A stretch of DNA of 51,528 bases from the NCBI GenBank assembly GCA_010672965.1, contig JAAHFN010000050.1, positions 1 to 51,528 of the forward strand, in the 5' to 3' direction. The position numbers and the translations under genes were made by a program. The DNA comes from Oscillatoria sp. SIO1A7. GTDB taxonomy: Bacteria > Cyanobacteriota > Cyanobacteriia > Cyanobacteriales > Laspinemataceae. This document shows positions 16,632 to 24,968 of the stretch, one piece after another (the first letter of the stretch is position 1; each line of letters begins with the position of its first letter). A model generated the notes under the pieces. The model had not been told where the DNA came from, ran no database searches, and saw only the letters and a list, made by a program, of their open reading frames with translations.

Positions 16632-17468
16632 TCAAATAACTCCATTGCGCTTAAACCAATCGCGCAAGCGTTCCCAGCCGTCCTCTGCTTGGTCTTTGCG
16701 GTAGCTGGGGCGATAGTCGGCATGAAAACCGTGGGGCGTATTCTCATAAAGAAGTATTTCTGAACCGCTATCCCCAACAGAAATAACCCGACGCATTTGC
16801 TCCACCGTATCGTTAGGAATAAGGCTATCGCTCCCTCCATACAATCCTAAAATCGGCACCTTCAGCTCCCCGGAAATATCTAGCGGATGCTTCGGAGTTA
16901 GAGATGTCGATTCGCCCACCAAGCGACCGTACCAGGCAACTCCCGCTTTTACTTTGGGATTGTGGTAACTATAGAGCCAGACAATGCGACCGCCCCAGCA
17001 AAAGCCGGTTATTGCCAATTTGTCGGTATTGGCTTTGCCGCTATTTTTTGCCCAAGCCACCGTTGCGTCTAAATCGGACATTACTTGCTCGTCCGGTACT
17101 TTCGATACTACTTGGGAAAAAATTTCTTGAATGCTGCTGAGTTGGGAAACATCCCCTTGACGGGCATAAAGTTCTGGAGCGATCGCCATGTAACCCAGCT
17201 TGGCAAAACGGCGGCAAACATCCTGGATATGTTCGTGGACGCCAAAAATTTCTTGAACTACCAGTACCACAGGAAAATTACCTCCCCTGGCCGGTCGAGC
17301 GCGATAAGCGGGAATTTCTCCATCAGCAACGGGTATCTTTACTTCACCGGCGACCAAACCTTCTGAGTCAGTGGTTATGACTTGGGCAGAAATCGGATGG
17401 GCGGATATGGCAAAGCCTGCGGCAAGGGCAGTGACTGTAATAAATTTTCGGCGCGTGAGATTGCTCAT
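16632..17468 (-). CDS. Exported dienelactone hydrolase family protein
   Basis: Alpha/beta hydrolase of 278 residues. The N-terminus [20 protein letters not shown] is a twin-arginine signal (RRKFIT) with cleavage expected after SAHPISA. The DLH triad is present: C157 in GFCWGG, D214 in GGSDSLIP and H246 in TPHGFH. Family members hydrolyse dienelactones or other small esters; with a Tat signal this one should act in the periplasm. The real substrate is unknown. The tail overlaps a tract of AACTCAA heptamers. A DUF4126 gene lies 43 nt upstream on the same strand, so the two may be co-transcribed. Confidence 0.85.
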   Translation of the reverse strand: MSNLTRRKFITVTALAAGFAISAHPISAQVITTDSEGLVAGEVKIPVADGEIPAYRARPARGGNFPVVLVVQEIFGVHEHIQDVCRRFAKLGYMAIAPELYARQGDVSQLSSIQEIFSQVVSKVPDEQVMSDLDATVAWAKNSGKANTDKLAITGFCWGGRIVWLYSYHNPKVKAGVAWYGRLVGESTSLTPKHPLDISGELKVPILGLYGGSDSLIPNDTVEQMRRVISVGDSGSEILLYENTPHGFHADYRPSYRKDQAEDGWERLRDWFKRNGVI

Positions 17469-17511
17469 TGGTTGTTTTTTTGTAAAAATATACGGTTCTA
17501 TTAGATCTCTG

Positions 17512-18099
17512 CTAATCTTGATTCATATTTTCATCGGACAATTTCTTGCCTTTCCATCGTTTCCAGAGCTTTTGCACGGCAAACAATATAACTCCTACAG
17601 TTAAAACCATTCCTAATATAGGTAAAGCGATCGCCAGAATCGATAAAACTGTAGCGCTAGTAAGTTCCATTGTCGAAACCACTGGATTGCCCAAACCGGC
17701 CGTGGTTACGTTAGTCGCGACTCTAGTAACGTCAGTTAACAGTTGTACGCTCCCTGCAGCGCCGCCGCCCGTTATTGCTGCTAAAGTCCATTGAAGCAGG
17801 GGACTCATCTCGGGAATAAATGAAGCGGTAATCATTGTGCCGGCAATAATGGCCGTTGGCGTTGCTACCACATCGAGTAAATTATCAATCCAGGGAAGGT
17901 AATAAGCGCCTACCTCAATAACAGTAGCTATGCCAAAAGCTATAAGTGCTGGATAGCTTCCCATCCATGCCCAGTCAGGAGCGAGTTCTAGATTTCCCGA
18001 AAGCGAGGCAATGCTGACAGCTAGAAGCGGTACGAATATGCGGAAGCCGCAAGCAGCACTCAAGCCCAAGCCACAAAAAAGACCAAATAAAATATCCAT
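17512..18099 (-). CDS. DUF4126 multispanning membrane protein
   Basis: This 195-residue hydrophobic protein begins [20 protein letters not shown], the conserved opening of DUF4126. It has about five membrane segments, a [16 protein letters not shown] motif, [20 protein letters not shown] in the middle and a short basic tail ([10 protein letters not shown]) placing the C-terminus in the cytosol. Function unknown. It lies 27 nt downstream of the HDAC-like gene and 43 nt upstream of the dienelactone hydrolase on the same strand, so the three could form one transcript. Confidence 0.8.
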   Translation of the reverse strand: MDILFGLFCGLGLSAACGFRIFVPLLAVSIASLSGNLELAPDWAWMGSYPALIAFGIATVIEVGAYYLPWIDNLLDVVATPTAIIAGTMITASFIPEMSPLLQWTLAAITGGGAAGSVQLLTDVTRVATNVTTAGLGNPVVSTMELTSATVLSILAIALPILGMVLTVGVILFAVQKLWKRWKGKKLSDENMNQD

Positions 18100-18126
18100 G
18101 AATTTTATCCTTATTTTTATTCAGGA

Positions 18127-19044
18127 TTAAAGCCGATACTGCCGATACAACTGGGCAGCAGCTCGGTGTAGCAATGAGTGGCGGTAAGCTAGCGCTTTCA
18201 TGTCGTGAGCATAACCGCCGCCGATGACGCAGGCTACGGGATAGCCAGCGGCGAGACAGGTAGATAAGACCTGCATTTCGCGGCGAAAAATACCCGTATC
18301 GGTAAGAGCTAGTTTTCCCAAGAGATCGCTCCCATTCACATCTACTCCCGCGTCATAAATGACTAAATCCGGCTTGACGTATGATAGCAAATCTGGTAAG
18401 TGACTGGCTAAGATTTGCAGATATTCGTCATCCTCCATGCCCGCTTTTAAAGGAACGTCTAAATCGCTTTTTTGTTTTCTGGCCGGGAAGTTGATTTCGC
18501 AGTGCATAGAAAAAGCGAAGGTGTTGGGGTCATTTTGGAAAATGACAGCAGTCCCGTCTCCCTGATGTACGTCTAGGTCCACGATTAAAATTTTGCGCGC
18601 CAGTCCTTGCTGTTGCATAACCCGGACGGCGATCGCCATGTCATTAAAAATACAAAACCCAGACCCAAAGCTGGGAAAAGCATGATGGGTGCCGCCAACA
18701 GTATTGCAAGCTAAGCCGCGACTTATGGCTAATTTAGCAGTGAGAATTGTCCCCCCAACGGCGATACAGGTCCTATGTGCCAGAGCCGGACTCCACGGCA
18801 ATCCAATTCGCCGCTGGGCTTTGTATTCCAAAGTGCCTTCGCAATAAGCTCGAACGTACTCTGGCTGGTGGACTAGCTCTATCCATTCTCGCGGCGGCAA
18901 GATTGGCTGGTGAAATTGCCAAGAGTAAGCTGTGCTGTCGGCTAATAGTATTTCTTGGAGCAAGCCGAACTTGGGCATCGGGAAGCGATGACCCTCCGGT
19001 AGCGGTGCGATGTAGTCGGGATGAGAAACAATGGGCAAGCTCAT
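18127..19044 (-). CDS. Histone deacetylase superfamily (AcuC/HDAC-like) enzyme
   Basis: Zinc-dependent amidohydrolase fold of 305 residues. Family motifs are in order: LVHQPEYVRAYC, VGGTHHAFPSFGSGFCIFND (tandem histidines of the charge relay), VDLDVHQGDGT (zinc-binding Asp/His), FSMHCEINFP and YDAGVDVNGSDLLG (second zinc Asp), then IGGGYAHD. All metal ligands expected for activity are visible. Bacterial members deacetylate proteins such as acetyl-CoA synthetase, or polyamines; the substrate here is unknown. It starts at the ATG at 19044 and is followed by DUF4126 after 27 nt. Confidence 0.88.
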   Translation of the reverse strand: MSLPIVSHPDYIAPLPEGHRFPMPKFGLLQEILLADSTAYSWQFHQPILPPREWIELVHQPEYVRAYCEGTLEYKAQRRIGLPWSPALAHRTCIAVGGTILTAKLAISRGLACNTVGGTHHAFPSFGSGFCIFNDMAIAVRVMQQQGLARKILIVDLDVHQGDGTAVIFQNDPNTFAFSMHCEINFPARKQKSDLDVPLKAGMEDDEYLQILASHLPDLLSYVKPDLVIYDAGVDVNGSDLLGKLALTDTGIFRREMQVLSTCLAAGYPVACVIGGGYAHDMKALAYRHSLLHRAAAQLYRQYRL

Positions 19045-19370
19045 TGAGAATAGATTTGCTTAAGTTTTGTGCCAGGGTTTTATAAAAAAATGTTAAGATT
19101 TGTTTGCTTTACTTAATGCAAACATTCTATATTTGAAGTAATATATCTTTGTAATAGGCCATTTCCAGTCCCCTGTTTCCCTGAATTTTATTTTTTTATC
19201 ATTATTCTCAAGACTTAGCTGGTATTTTCTGTAAAATTACGAAATAAGTTTACGCGAATCTACGAAGTCAAAGATCCGTACATTGAAGACAAAAAAACAG
19301 GAATATTACGGTTTGAATAGGAGAAGCAAAGCTTCAGAATAGGTAAGTAGCAGATTTTGAGGGAAGGGCG

Positions 19371-19565
19371 ATGCAAGACGCGATCGCAAAACTAGAGGAA
19401 CTGTTCGTGGCTTCTTCTATTTCGCATACTATTAGCGAAAACGACTGGCAGATGCTAGAAGCTCTACGGGAATTGCCCCTAAATTTAGAAGCAGAAATCT
19501 TGATAAAAAGAATTATGCACGGCGTTCGCAGAGGATGGGTCAGCGTCGTAGAACATTCTGGTTAG
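19371..19565 (+). CDS. Small unknown protein
   Basis: A 64-residue acidic, helical protein with no signal peptide (MQDAIAKLEELFVASSISHT...). No family recognised. It starts at an ATG preceded by GAGGGAAGGG-like purines. The last 4 bp overlap the 3' end of the convergent gamma-glutamyltransferase gene, which argues that it is a real compact gene. In the upstream gap 19045-19370 I see only AT-rich promoter-like sequence. Confidence 0.5.
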   Translation: MQDAIAKLEELFVASSISHTISENDWQMLEALRELPLNLEAEILIKRIMHGVRRGWVSVVEHSG

Positions 19566-21157
19566 AGCGCGATCGCCATGCCATCGGCACGGGGCTCGGA
19601 ACCAGCGACTAATACTCCATTTTGCCTCAAGATAATCTGACCCCGACCAAACAATTTAGTCTGGTTGGTCGATCGCACTTCGTGACCCAAATCGGCCAAT
19701 CCCCGCATTACTTTCTCCGGCACGGAAGGCTCAAAGAAAACTCGCTTGCCCGAGGCAAAACACCATCTGGGAGCATCCAGAGCCGCTTGAGGATTCAAAC
19801 CGTAATCTGCAAGATTGACAACTACTTGCAGATGTCCTTGGGGCTGCATGGAAGCCCCCATTACTCCAAACGGACCCAAAGGGTTCCCCTCCCGAGTCAA
19901 AAAGCCGGGAATAATAGTATGAAACGGGCGCTTTGCTGGGGCAAACTGGTTTGGATGTCCTGGTTCGAGGACGAAGCCGCAGCCTCGATTATGTAGGGCA
20001 ATGCCAGTTTCGGGAACGAGAATGCCGCTGCCAAAACCCATATAATTGGATTGAATAAAAGAAACCATCAATTCCCCATCTGCGGCGGCCAGATAGACTG
20101 TACCCCCTTTGGGCAATCCGGGCTCGCAGGCGATCGCTCTTATGCCTATCGATTGGCGGCGTATCGCTGCATAATTTTTATCTAAAAGAGCCGCAACCGA
20201 TATTTCCATAAAGCGAGGGTCGGCAGCATAGCGATACAAGTCGGCAAAGGCTAGCTTCATCGCTTCTATTTGCAGGTGATAGCGATCGATAGATTCTCTC
20301 TCGTACTTCGCCAGGTCGAATCCTTCTAAAATATTCAACGCTATTAACGCCGCCATCCCCTGCCCGTTCGGGGGAATTTCCCAAACCGTAAGGTCGCGAT
20401 AATCGGTAGAAATAGGCTGCACCCAATCGCTCTGCTGTTTTGCCAAGTCCCTTAAGTCGAGAAAGCCGCCGGTATCGGCAGCAAAGTTAGCAATTTTTTC
20501 GGCAATCTTGCCCGAGTAAAAGCTTTCTCCTCCAGTAGCTGCTATCTCGCCCAAAGTTGTAGCGATCGCCGTACTGCCCCAGATTTCCCCGGCTGCTGGC
20601 GCTCGGTTTTCCGGGAAAAAGACAGCTTTAAAAGGCTGGAACTCCCGACCTTCCAGGGGTAGATAAGTTCGCTCTGCTGCTTTCCAAGCGGAGGCCGTAA
20701 CTGGGGAGACCGGGAAGCCTTCGGATGCATAACGAATTGCTGGAGCAAATAACTGCTCGAAGGGTAGCTTTCCCCAGCGCTGCCATAAAGCTCGCCAACC
20801 GGAAACTGCTCCCGGGACGGTAACCGATAACCAATTATAAGGAGGAATTTCTGCTTGGCCGTCAAAGCGATCGCTGGTTAAATTTTTCGGACTTTTACCA
20901 GAAGCGTTAAGACCGTGCAATTGGCCATCCCAGACTAGCGCAAAGGCATCGCCACCAATCCCGTTGGAGGTAGGTTCGACTACAGTGAGGGCAATGGCTA
21001 TTGCAATAGCTGCATCTGCGGCATTGCCCCCGGCTAATAACATTTCTATGCCGGCGATCGCGGCTAAAGGCTGGCTCGTCGCTACTGCCCCCCGTTGCCC
21101 CATTATTACTCGTCTGGCCGAGGCATAGGGATAGTTATAGAAAGATTCTGGCTGCAT
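19562..21157 (-). CDS. Gamma-glutamyltransferase family protein
   Basis: N-terminal nucleophile hydrolase of about 531 residues. The opening RGAVATSQPLAAIAGIEMLL, AGGNAADAAIAIAIAL and NGIGGDAFALVWDG are GGT signatures. The autoprocessing Thr lies in PKGGTVYLAAADG (T353 from the chosen start) and leaves a small subunit carrying FGSGILVPETGIALHNRG. Such enzymes cleave glutathione or other gamma-glutamyl compounds, or act as acylases. Many have a signal peptide; none is evident here, so it may be cytosolic. I chose the ATG at 21157 over an upstream TTG at 21166. The family name is secure; the substrate is not. Confidence 0.85.
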   Translation of the reverse strand: MQPESFYNYPYASARRVIMGQRGAVATSQPLAAIAGIEMLLAGGNAADAAIAIAIALTVVEPTSNGIGGDAFALVWDGQLHGLNASGKSPKNLTSDRFDGQAEIPPYNWLSVTVPGAVSGWRALWQRWGKLPFEQLFAPAIRYASEGFPVSPVTASAWKAAERTYLPLEGREFQPFKAVFFPENRAPAAGEIWGSTAIATTLGEIAATGGESFYSGKIAEKIANFAADTGGFLDLRDLAKQQSDWVQPISTDYRDLTVWEIPPNGQGMAALIALNILEGFDLAKYERESIDRYHLQIEAMKLAFADLYRYAADPRFMEISVAALLDKNYAAIRRQSIGIRAIACEPGLPKGGTVYLAAADGELMVSFIQSNYMGFGSGILVPETGIALHNRGCGFVLEPGHPNQFAPAKRPFHTIIPGFLTREGNPLGPFGVMGASMQPQGHLQVVVNLADYGLNPQAALDAPRWCFASGKRVFFEPSVPEKVMRGLADLGHEVRSTNQTKLFGRGQIILRQNGVLVAGSEPRADGMAIAL

Positions 21158-21521
21158 CCCACACAATTATCAAAAAACTGCTATATAATTTTATCTTTTT
21201 TTAAAATTTTTTAAAAATATTTTCTGCTTTAATTTAATAAAATTTAAATTTAATTATATAAAAACCTTGCTATCGAAAAAATCAGACTATTGCTAATCTC
21301 TTAGTTTTAATTGAGAATTTAAAACTTAAAACTTAAAACTTAAAACTTAAAACTCCCTGGCCGCTGCTTTGGTCGGGATGCACCCCATTTTTTAACCTAG
21401 GGACTTGCAAGTTAATAATTTATTGATTCTTGGGGTGCATTTGTTGCTCCGTCGTCAATCCGACTGTATGACTGGTACTTTATTTCTGCGCAAGTCCCCA
21501 GAAGAGCGATCGCATAGCTGC
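21158..21521. other. AT-rich gene-free interval
   Basis: Very AT-rich sequence (21180-21310) upstream of the GGT gene, then AACTTAA heptamers at 21316-21353. No coding potential recognised. Confidence 0.5.
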
Positions 21522-21821
21522 TCAATCACAGTCCATTGAATCTCCAAAGGAAAAATCGTTTGCCCCTGAAGACTCTGGACTAAAGAAACTACCCTCATCG
21601 TTAGTAGGGTTTTTGCAGTTTTTCCGACGGAATAATAATGCGCCAGCACCAGCAGCTAGAGCAGTGCCGCCAAGGATAGTTGCTCCCAGGGGAAGCTTGG
21701 AAATACATCCACCAACTCCTTTGGACCCGACAGAAGCTTCAGCGGGACTCGCCGTCAGCAAGGCTCCAGCAGCAATAGCGGCGGTGGATACCCAACCTGC
21801 TAAAATACGCTTAGATTTCAT
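21522..21821 (-). CDS. Small exported or membrane-anchored protein
   Basis: A 99-residue protein with a clear signal peptide (MKSKRILAGWVSTAAIAAGA to about ASPAEA), a short loop with a single Cys (VGGCISKLPLG) and a membrane segment (ATILGGTALAAGAGALLF) followed by RRKNCKN and an acidic Ser/Asp-rich tail. This topology suggests an inner-membrane protein with a cytosolic tail. I do not recognise a family. It is isolated, with long repeat-filled intervals on both sides. Confidence 0.6.
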   Translation of the reverse strand: MKSKRILAGWVSTAAIAAGALLTASPAEASVGSKGVGGCISKLPLGATILGGTALAAGAGALLFRRKNCKNPTNDEGSFFSPESSGANDFSFGDSMDCD

Positions 21822-21892
21822 CTTTTAATTTTGCCAAATTTACACCTTAGATACTATAGCAGTTTCTTAGGTTGGCGGCTTACTTTCATACA

Positions 21893-22120
21893 GGGACTTG
21901 GGGACAAGGAGACTTGGGGACAAGGAGACTTGGAGACAAGGAGACTTGGAGACAAGGGACAAGTTTCCCTCCCCCGGTCTTCCGGTCTCCCGGTCTCCAG
22001 GTCCCCCATTATCTCTTTCCCCGTCTCCTCGTCTCCCGGTCTCCCCATCTCCCGGTCTCCCCATCTCCCGGTCTCCCCGTCTCCCGGTCTCCCCATCTCC
22101 CGGTCTCCCCATCTCCCAAG
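21893..22120. repeat. GACAAGGAGACTTGG and CCCGGTCTCCCCATCT repeat tract
   Basis: Tandem GAGACTTGGGGACAAG units followed by about twelve CCCGGTCTC/CCCCATCTC units, roughly an inverted arrangement of related short repeats. Open frames across it (PGLPVSRSPHL-type proteins) are read-through artefacts. The rest of 21822-22425 holds only a hairpin (22267-22298) and HIP1 sites. Confidence 0.8.
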
Positions 22121-22266
22121 AGCTTTGGCGGCTCGCGGCTCCTTGCTCCGTTGCTTGAAAAATTAATAAAATTTAACATAGCCGATATTGGCCACTATTC
22201 GTACCTGCTTTCGGTTACGATCCGCGCCGCTGACTTTGTACAGTTACATCGGGAATGCTTACTTAC

Positions 22267-22298
22267 GAAGCCCGGTTTTTTTGACAAACCAGGCTTCT
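22267..22298. terminator. Possible hairpin/terminator
   Basis: GAAGCCCGG with a T-run, then AAACCAGGCTTC: an imperfect stem of about 9 bp with a T-rich loop, in the gap between the small membrane protein gene and the hydrolase gene. Probably a member of the AAACCCGGTTT hairpin family. Confidence 0.35.
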
Positions 22299-22425
22299 GA
22301 CTCGCAAGGAGCGATCGCAATTTTGTATTGCTATAGCATTGTTGTTATAGAGGGATTTGAAAAACGATTTCTACTTACAGGAGCGATCGCTACTCAGCCA
22401 TAAATTATCTACAACCGATCGTTTA

Positions 22426-23556
22426 CTACTTATGCTCGACAGTCAGGGACATAGGTTTGTCAAAATCATCGGCAATCCAGATTGGCTGCCCTCGTAGCGG
22501 ATAAGCTATTTTACTATCTATCCATTCTAAAACTCGATTCCAAGCCCACCAAGGGTCTGGGTCGCCTGCTTCCTGCTGGCTATTTTTGCTGCTGATATAT
22601 CCCACATGACCGCCGTAAGGAGTGGAAAATAAATCAATAACGGTATTTGCGCTGCAAGCTTGTTTTAAATCGGGGACAATAGTCGGGTCGAACATGGGGT
22701 CGTCTTCGGCATAGATAATTAATGTTGGTTTCTGGAGATGGGGCAGAAAATGCAAGGGACTGGTAATGTCGTAGTAAATTTCCACTGTTGGCAAGCCCAA
22801 GGGAGCGATAACTAGCTCGCGATCGAATCCGTAAATGCTGTTGGCTCGGGCGATCGCTTCTGGGTCTATAGCCCCCGGGTGAGCGTCGTGGATATGCCAT
22901 GCAAGAGTTTTCAGATTTCGGGCTATTTCTTTTTCTAAATACTTGCCTAAAGGTGCTTGTATTAAATAAGATAGGGAACGATTAGAATCTAGATTGGGGC
23001 AAATAACTGCAGCGCCGCCAATATCGGCAGAATATAGACCCAATTCTGGATTTTCTTCGGTTACTTGCTCCGACACTTTCACACCCCAGAGTGCTAGTTG
23101 GCCGCCGAGAGAATAGGAGGCAAACCAGAACTTTGGCGGACAGCCCATTGCTTTTGCCTCAGCGGCGATTCTGACAAAATCTTCTCCTTCATATAATCCA
23201 TCCGAGGTCAAAGTTGGCGAGAGTTCGGCGGTTTTGCCGTGAGCGCGCCAATCAAATAAAACTACAGCATAACCTCGGGCAAATGCTTTGCGTGCCAGCA
23301 GTTGCAAAAACCATTGGTTTTCTACGGTTCCGGTAATGCCATAAGTGCCAACAATAGTGCCTCGCGGCTTAGAAGGAATGGCAACTAGGCCAAAAATTGG
23401 TACGCCACCAGCGCCGGTAAAAATTTTTTCTTGGAAAGGAGGCTCCGGGTCGATCGCAGTTTTTTGCCAATGGCGACTTGTCCAAAGCGCTGCATAGAGG
23501 GTCATCGATAAACCGTTTTTCAGGAACCACGGGGGCGTATAGGCGGGATAAAGCAT
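22426..23556 (-). CDS. YheT-like alpha/beta hydrolase
   Basis: From the Met at 23556 (MLYPAYTPPWFLKNGLSMTL) the protein has 376 residues. It carries FGLVAIPSKPRGTIVGTYGI, VVLFDWRAHGKTAELSPTLT (oxyanion region and family DxRGHG-like motif), the nucleophile elbow ASYSLGGQL, the acid AEDDPMFDPT and the base in YGGHVGY. This is the layout of YheT/EMB8 hydrolases, esterases of unknown substrate. An upstream start at 23646 adds 30 residues encoded partly by repeats, so I reject it. All triad residues are present. The neighbouring methyltransferase is divergent. Confidence 0.8.
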   Translation of the reverse strand: MLYPAYTPPWFLKNGLSMTLYAALWTSRHWQKTAIDPEPPFQEKIFTGAGGVPIFGLVAIPSKPRGTIVGTYGITGTVENQWFLQLLARKAFARGYAVVLFDWRAHGKTAELSPTLTSDGLYEGEDFVRIAAEAKAMGCPPKFWFASYSLGGQLALWGVKVSEQVTEENPELGLYSADIGGAAVICPNLDSNRSLSYLIQAPLGKYLEKEIARNLKTLAWHIHDAHPGAIDPEAIARANSIYGFDRELVIAPLGLPTVEIYYDITSPLHFLPHLQKPTLIIYAEDDPMFDPTIVPDLKQACSANTVIDLFSTPYGGHVGYISSKNSQQEAGDPDPWWAWNRVLEWIDSKIAYPLRGQPIWIADDFDKPMSLTVEHK

Positions 23557-23639
23557 ATTATGATTCTGGGTGCGTTCTGCTGCTAAAGGCGATCGTAGCG
23601 GAAAATAGGGTATAAGGTGGCATAAAGTAGTATTGGGTA

Positions 23640-23895
23640 TCCCCAATGCCCTATGCCCAATTCCCCAAGGAAGCGGTCAGCGGTCAGCGGTCAGCAGTCA
23701 GCTAGAGCTGAAAGCTGAAAGCTGAGAGCTGTTGGGCGAAGCCGTTCCCGAAGGGTGAGCTTTTTTGCCCTATGCCCAATTCCCAATGCCACCCACCCCC
23801 GACCCCTCCAACCCACCCCTAACCCCTCCCGGGAGGGTCACGCCCAATTCCCAATGCCCAATGCCCAATGCCCAATGCCCAATGCCCAATTCCCA
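23640..23895. repeat. GCTGA-type and CCCAATG heptamer repeats
   Basis: AGCGGTCAGCGGTCAGC and AGCTGAAAGCTGAAAGC units (23674-23731), a GCCGTTCCCGAAGG motif, then CCCAATTCCCAATG heptamers from 23772 that run directly into the methyltransferase start. Confidence 0.8.
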
Positions 23896-24921
23896 ATGCC
23901 CAATGACCTCCCATACGTTGACCCCAAAACTTTCATATCCCAAACAGCTACAGCCACGGTTATCGAGCTATTTGCCGGGGCGGGCGGCTTAGCTTTGGGA
24001 TTGGAACGAGCGGGATTGCAAGCCACGGCGCTAATAGAACTGAACAAAGATGCTGCTGCTACCCTGCGACATAACCGACCTAACTGGAACGCAATTCAGG
24101 CGGATATCCGCGAGTTTTCTTTTAAGGACATTAAGGCAGATGTAGTGACGGGGGGCTTTCCTTGCCAAGCCTTCAGCTATGCGGGCAAAAGTTTGGGACT
24201 TCAGGATACCCGGGGAACTTTGTTTTATGAATTTGCCCGCTGCGTTCGCGAGGTGCAGCCCAAAATTTTTATTGCTGAAAATGTCAGGGGTTTAATTAGC
24301 CATCAAAAGGGAAAAACTCTGGCTGCTATTTTAGCAGTTTTAGAATCTCTGGGCTATGGCGTTCAATATCGCTTGCTGAATGCGGTTAACTATGACGTTC
24401 CCCAGAAGCGAGAAAGAGTGATTATTGTGGGAACTCTTCCCGGAATTGCCTTCCAGTATCCGGCTCCTTCGCCAAAAATACTTACCCTCAGAGATGCCCT
24501 AGCAGATGTTCCTGCTTCTGACGGAATGAAGTATAGCGATAAAAAAGCGGCGGTTTTAGCTTTGGTTCCCCCCGGTGGCTACTGGCGAAATTTGCCAGAA
24601 GAGGTGCAGAAAAGCTATATGAAGAAAAACTATTACCTGACCGGGGGTAAAACTGGAATAGCGCGGCGCATTTCTTGGGACGAACCCTGTCTGACTCTGA
24701 CTACTTCTCCATCCCAAAAGCAAACCGATCGCTGTCATCCCGAGGAGACGAGACCTTTTACGGTGCGGGAGTATGCGCGAATTCAAACTTTTCCCGATGA
24801 TTGGGAGTTTATGGGGGGCATGAGTTCCAAGTATAAGCAAATTGGCAATGCGGTTCCGGTTAATTTTGCTTTTCATCTCGGGCGAGCGATCGCTAGTGCT
24901 TTATCCCCAGCCTCCAATTAG
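23896..24921 (+). CDS. DNA (cytosine-5)-methyltransferase
   Basis: SAM-dependent C5-cytosine methylase, about 341 residues from the ATG at 23896. Motif I is ELFAGAGGLALG; motif IV is GGFPCQAFSYAG with catalytic Cys at about residue 90; motif VI is IAENVRGL; motif VIII is DVPQKRERVI; the target-recognition region lies before ISWDEPCLTLTTSPS, RPFTVREYARIQTFPDDWEF is motif IX, and KQIGNAVPV is motif X. All catalytic motifs are intact. No restriction enzyme gene adjoins it, so it looks like a solitary methylase. The specificity cannot be read; a site within the abundant HIP1 octamer is an attractive guess only. Upstream in-frame ATGs are supplied by CCCAATG repeats, making the true start uncertain. 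Confidence 0.88.
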   Translation: MPNDLPYVDPKTFISQTATATVIELFAGAGGLALGLERAGLQATALIELNKDAAATLRHNRPNWNAIQADIREFSFKDIKADVVTGGFPCQAFSYAGKSLGLQDTRGTLFYEFARCVREVQPKIFIAENVRGLISHQKGKTLAAILAVLESLGYGVQYRLLNAVNYDVPQKRERVIIVGTLPGIAFQYPAPSPKILTLRDALADVPASDGMKYSDKKAAVLALVPPGGYWRNLPEEVQKSYMKKNYYLTGGKTGIARRISWDEPCLTLTTSPSQKQTDRCHPEETRPFTVREYARIQTFPDDWEFMGGMSSKYKQIGNAVPVNFAFHLGRAIASALSPASN

Positions 24922-24968
24922 TTATTTGTTAGCAAACAGAGGCAAACAGAGCGATCGCCCAAGGGCAG

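Noticed and set aside
21831-22300. Overlapping frames on both strands rich in PVSRSPGL or GDGETGRWGDRE
   Set aside because: They are translations of a short tandem repeat tract, open in several frames at once.
22426-23646. 406-residue version of the YheT-like hydrolase
   Set aside because: The first 30 residues come from repeat-adjacent DNA and are atypical; the Met at 23556 fits the family start.
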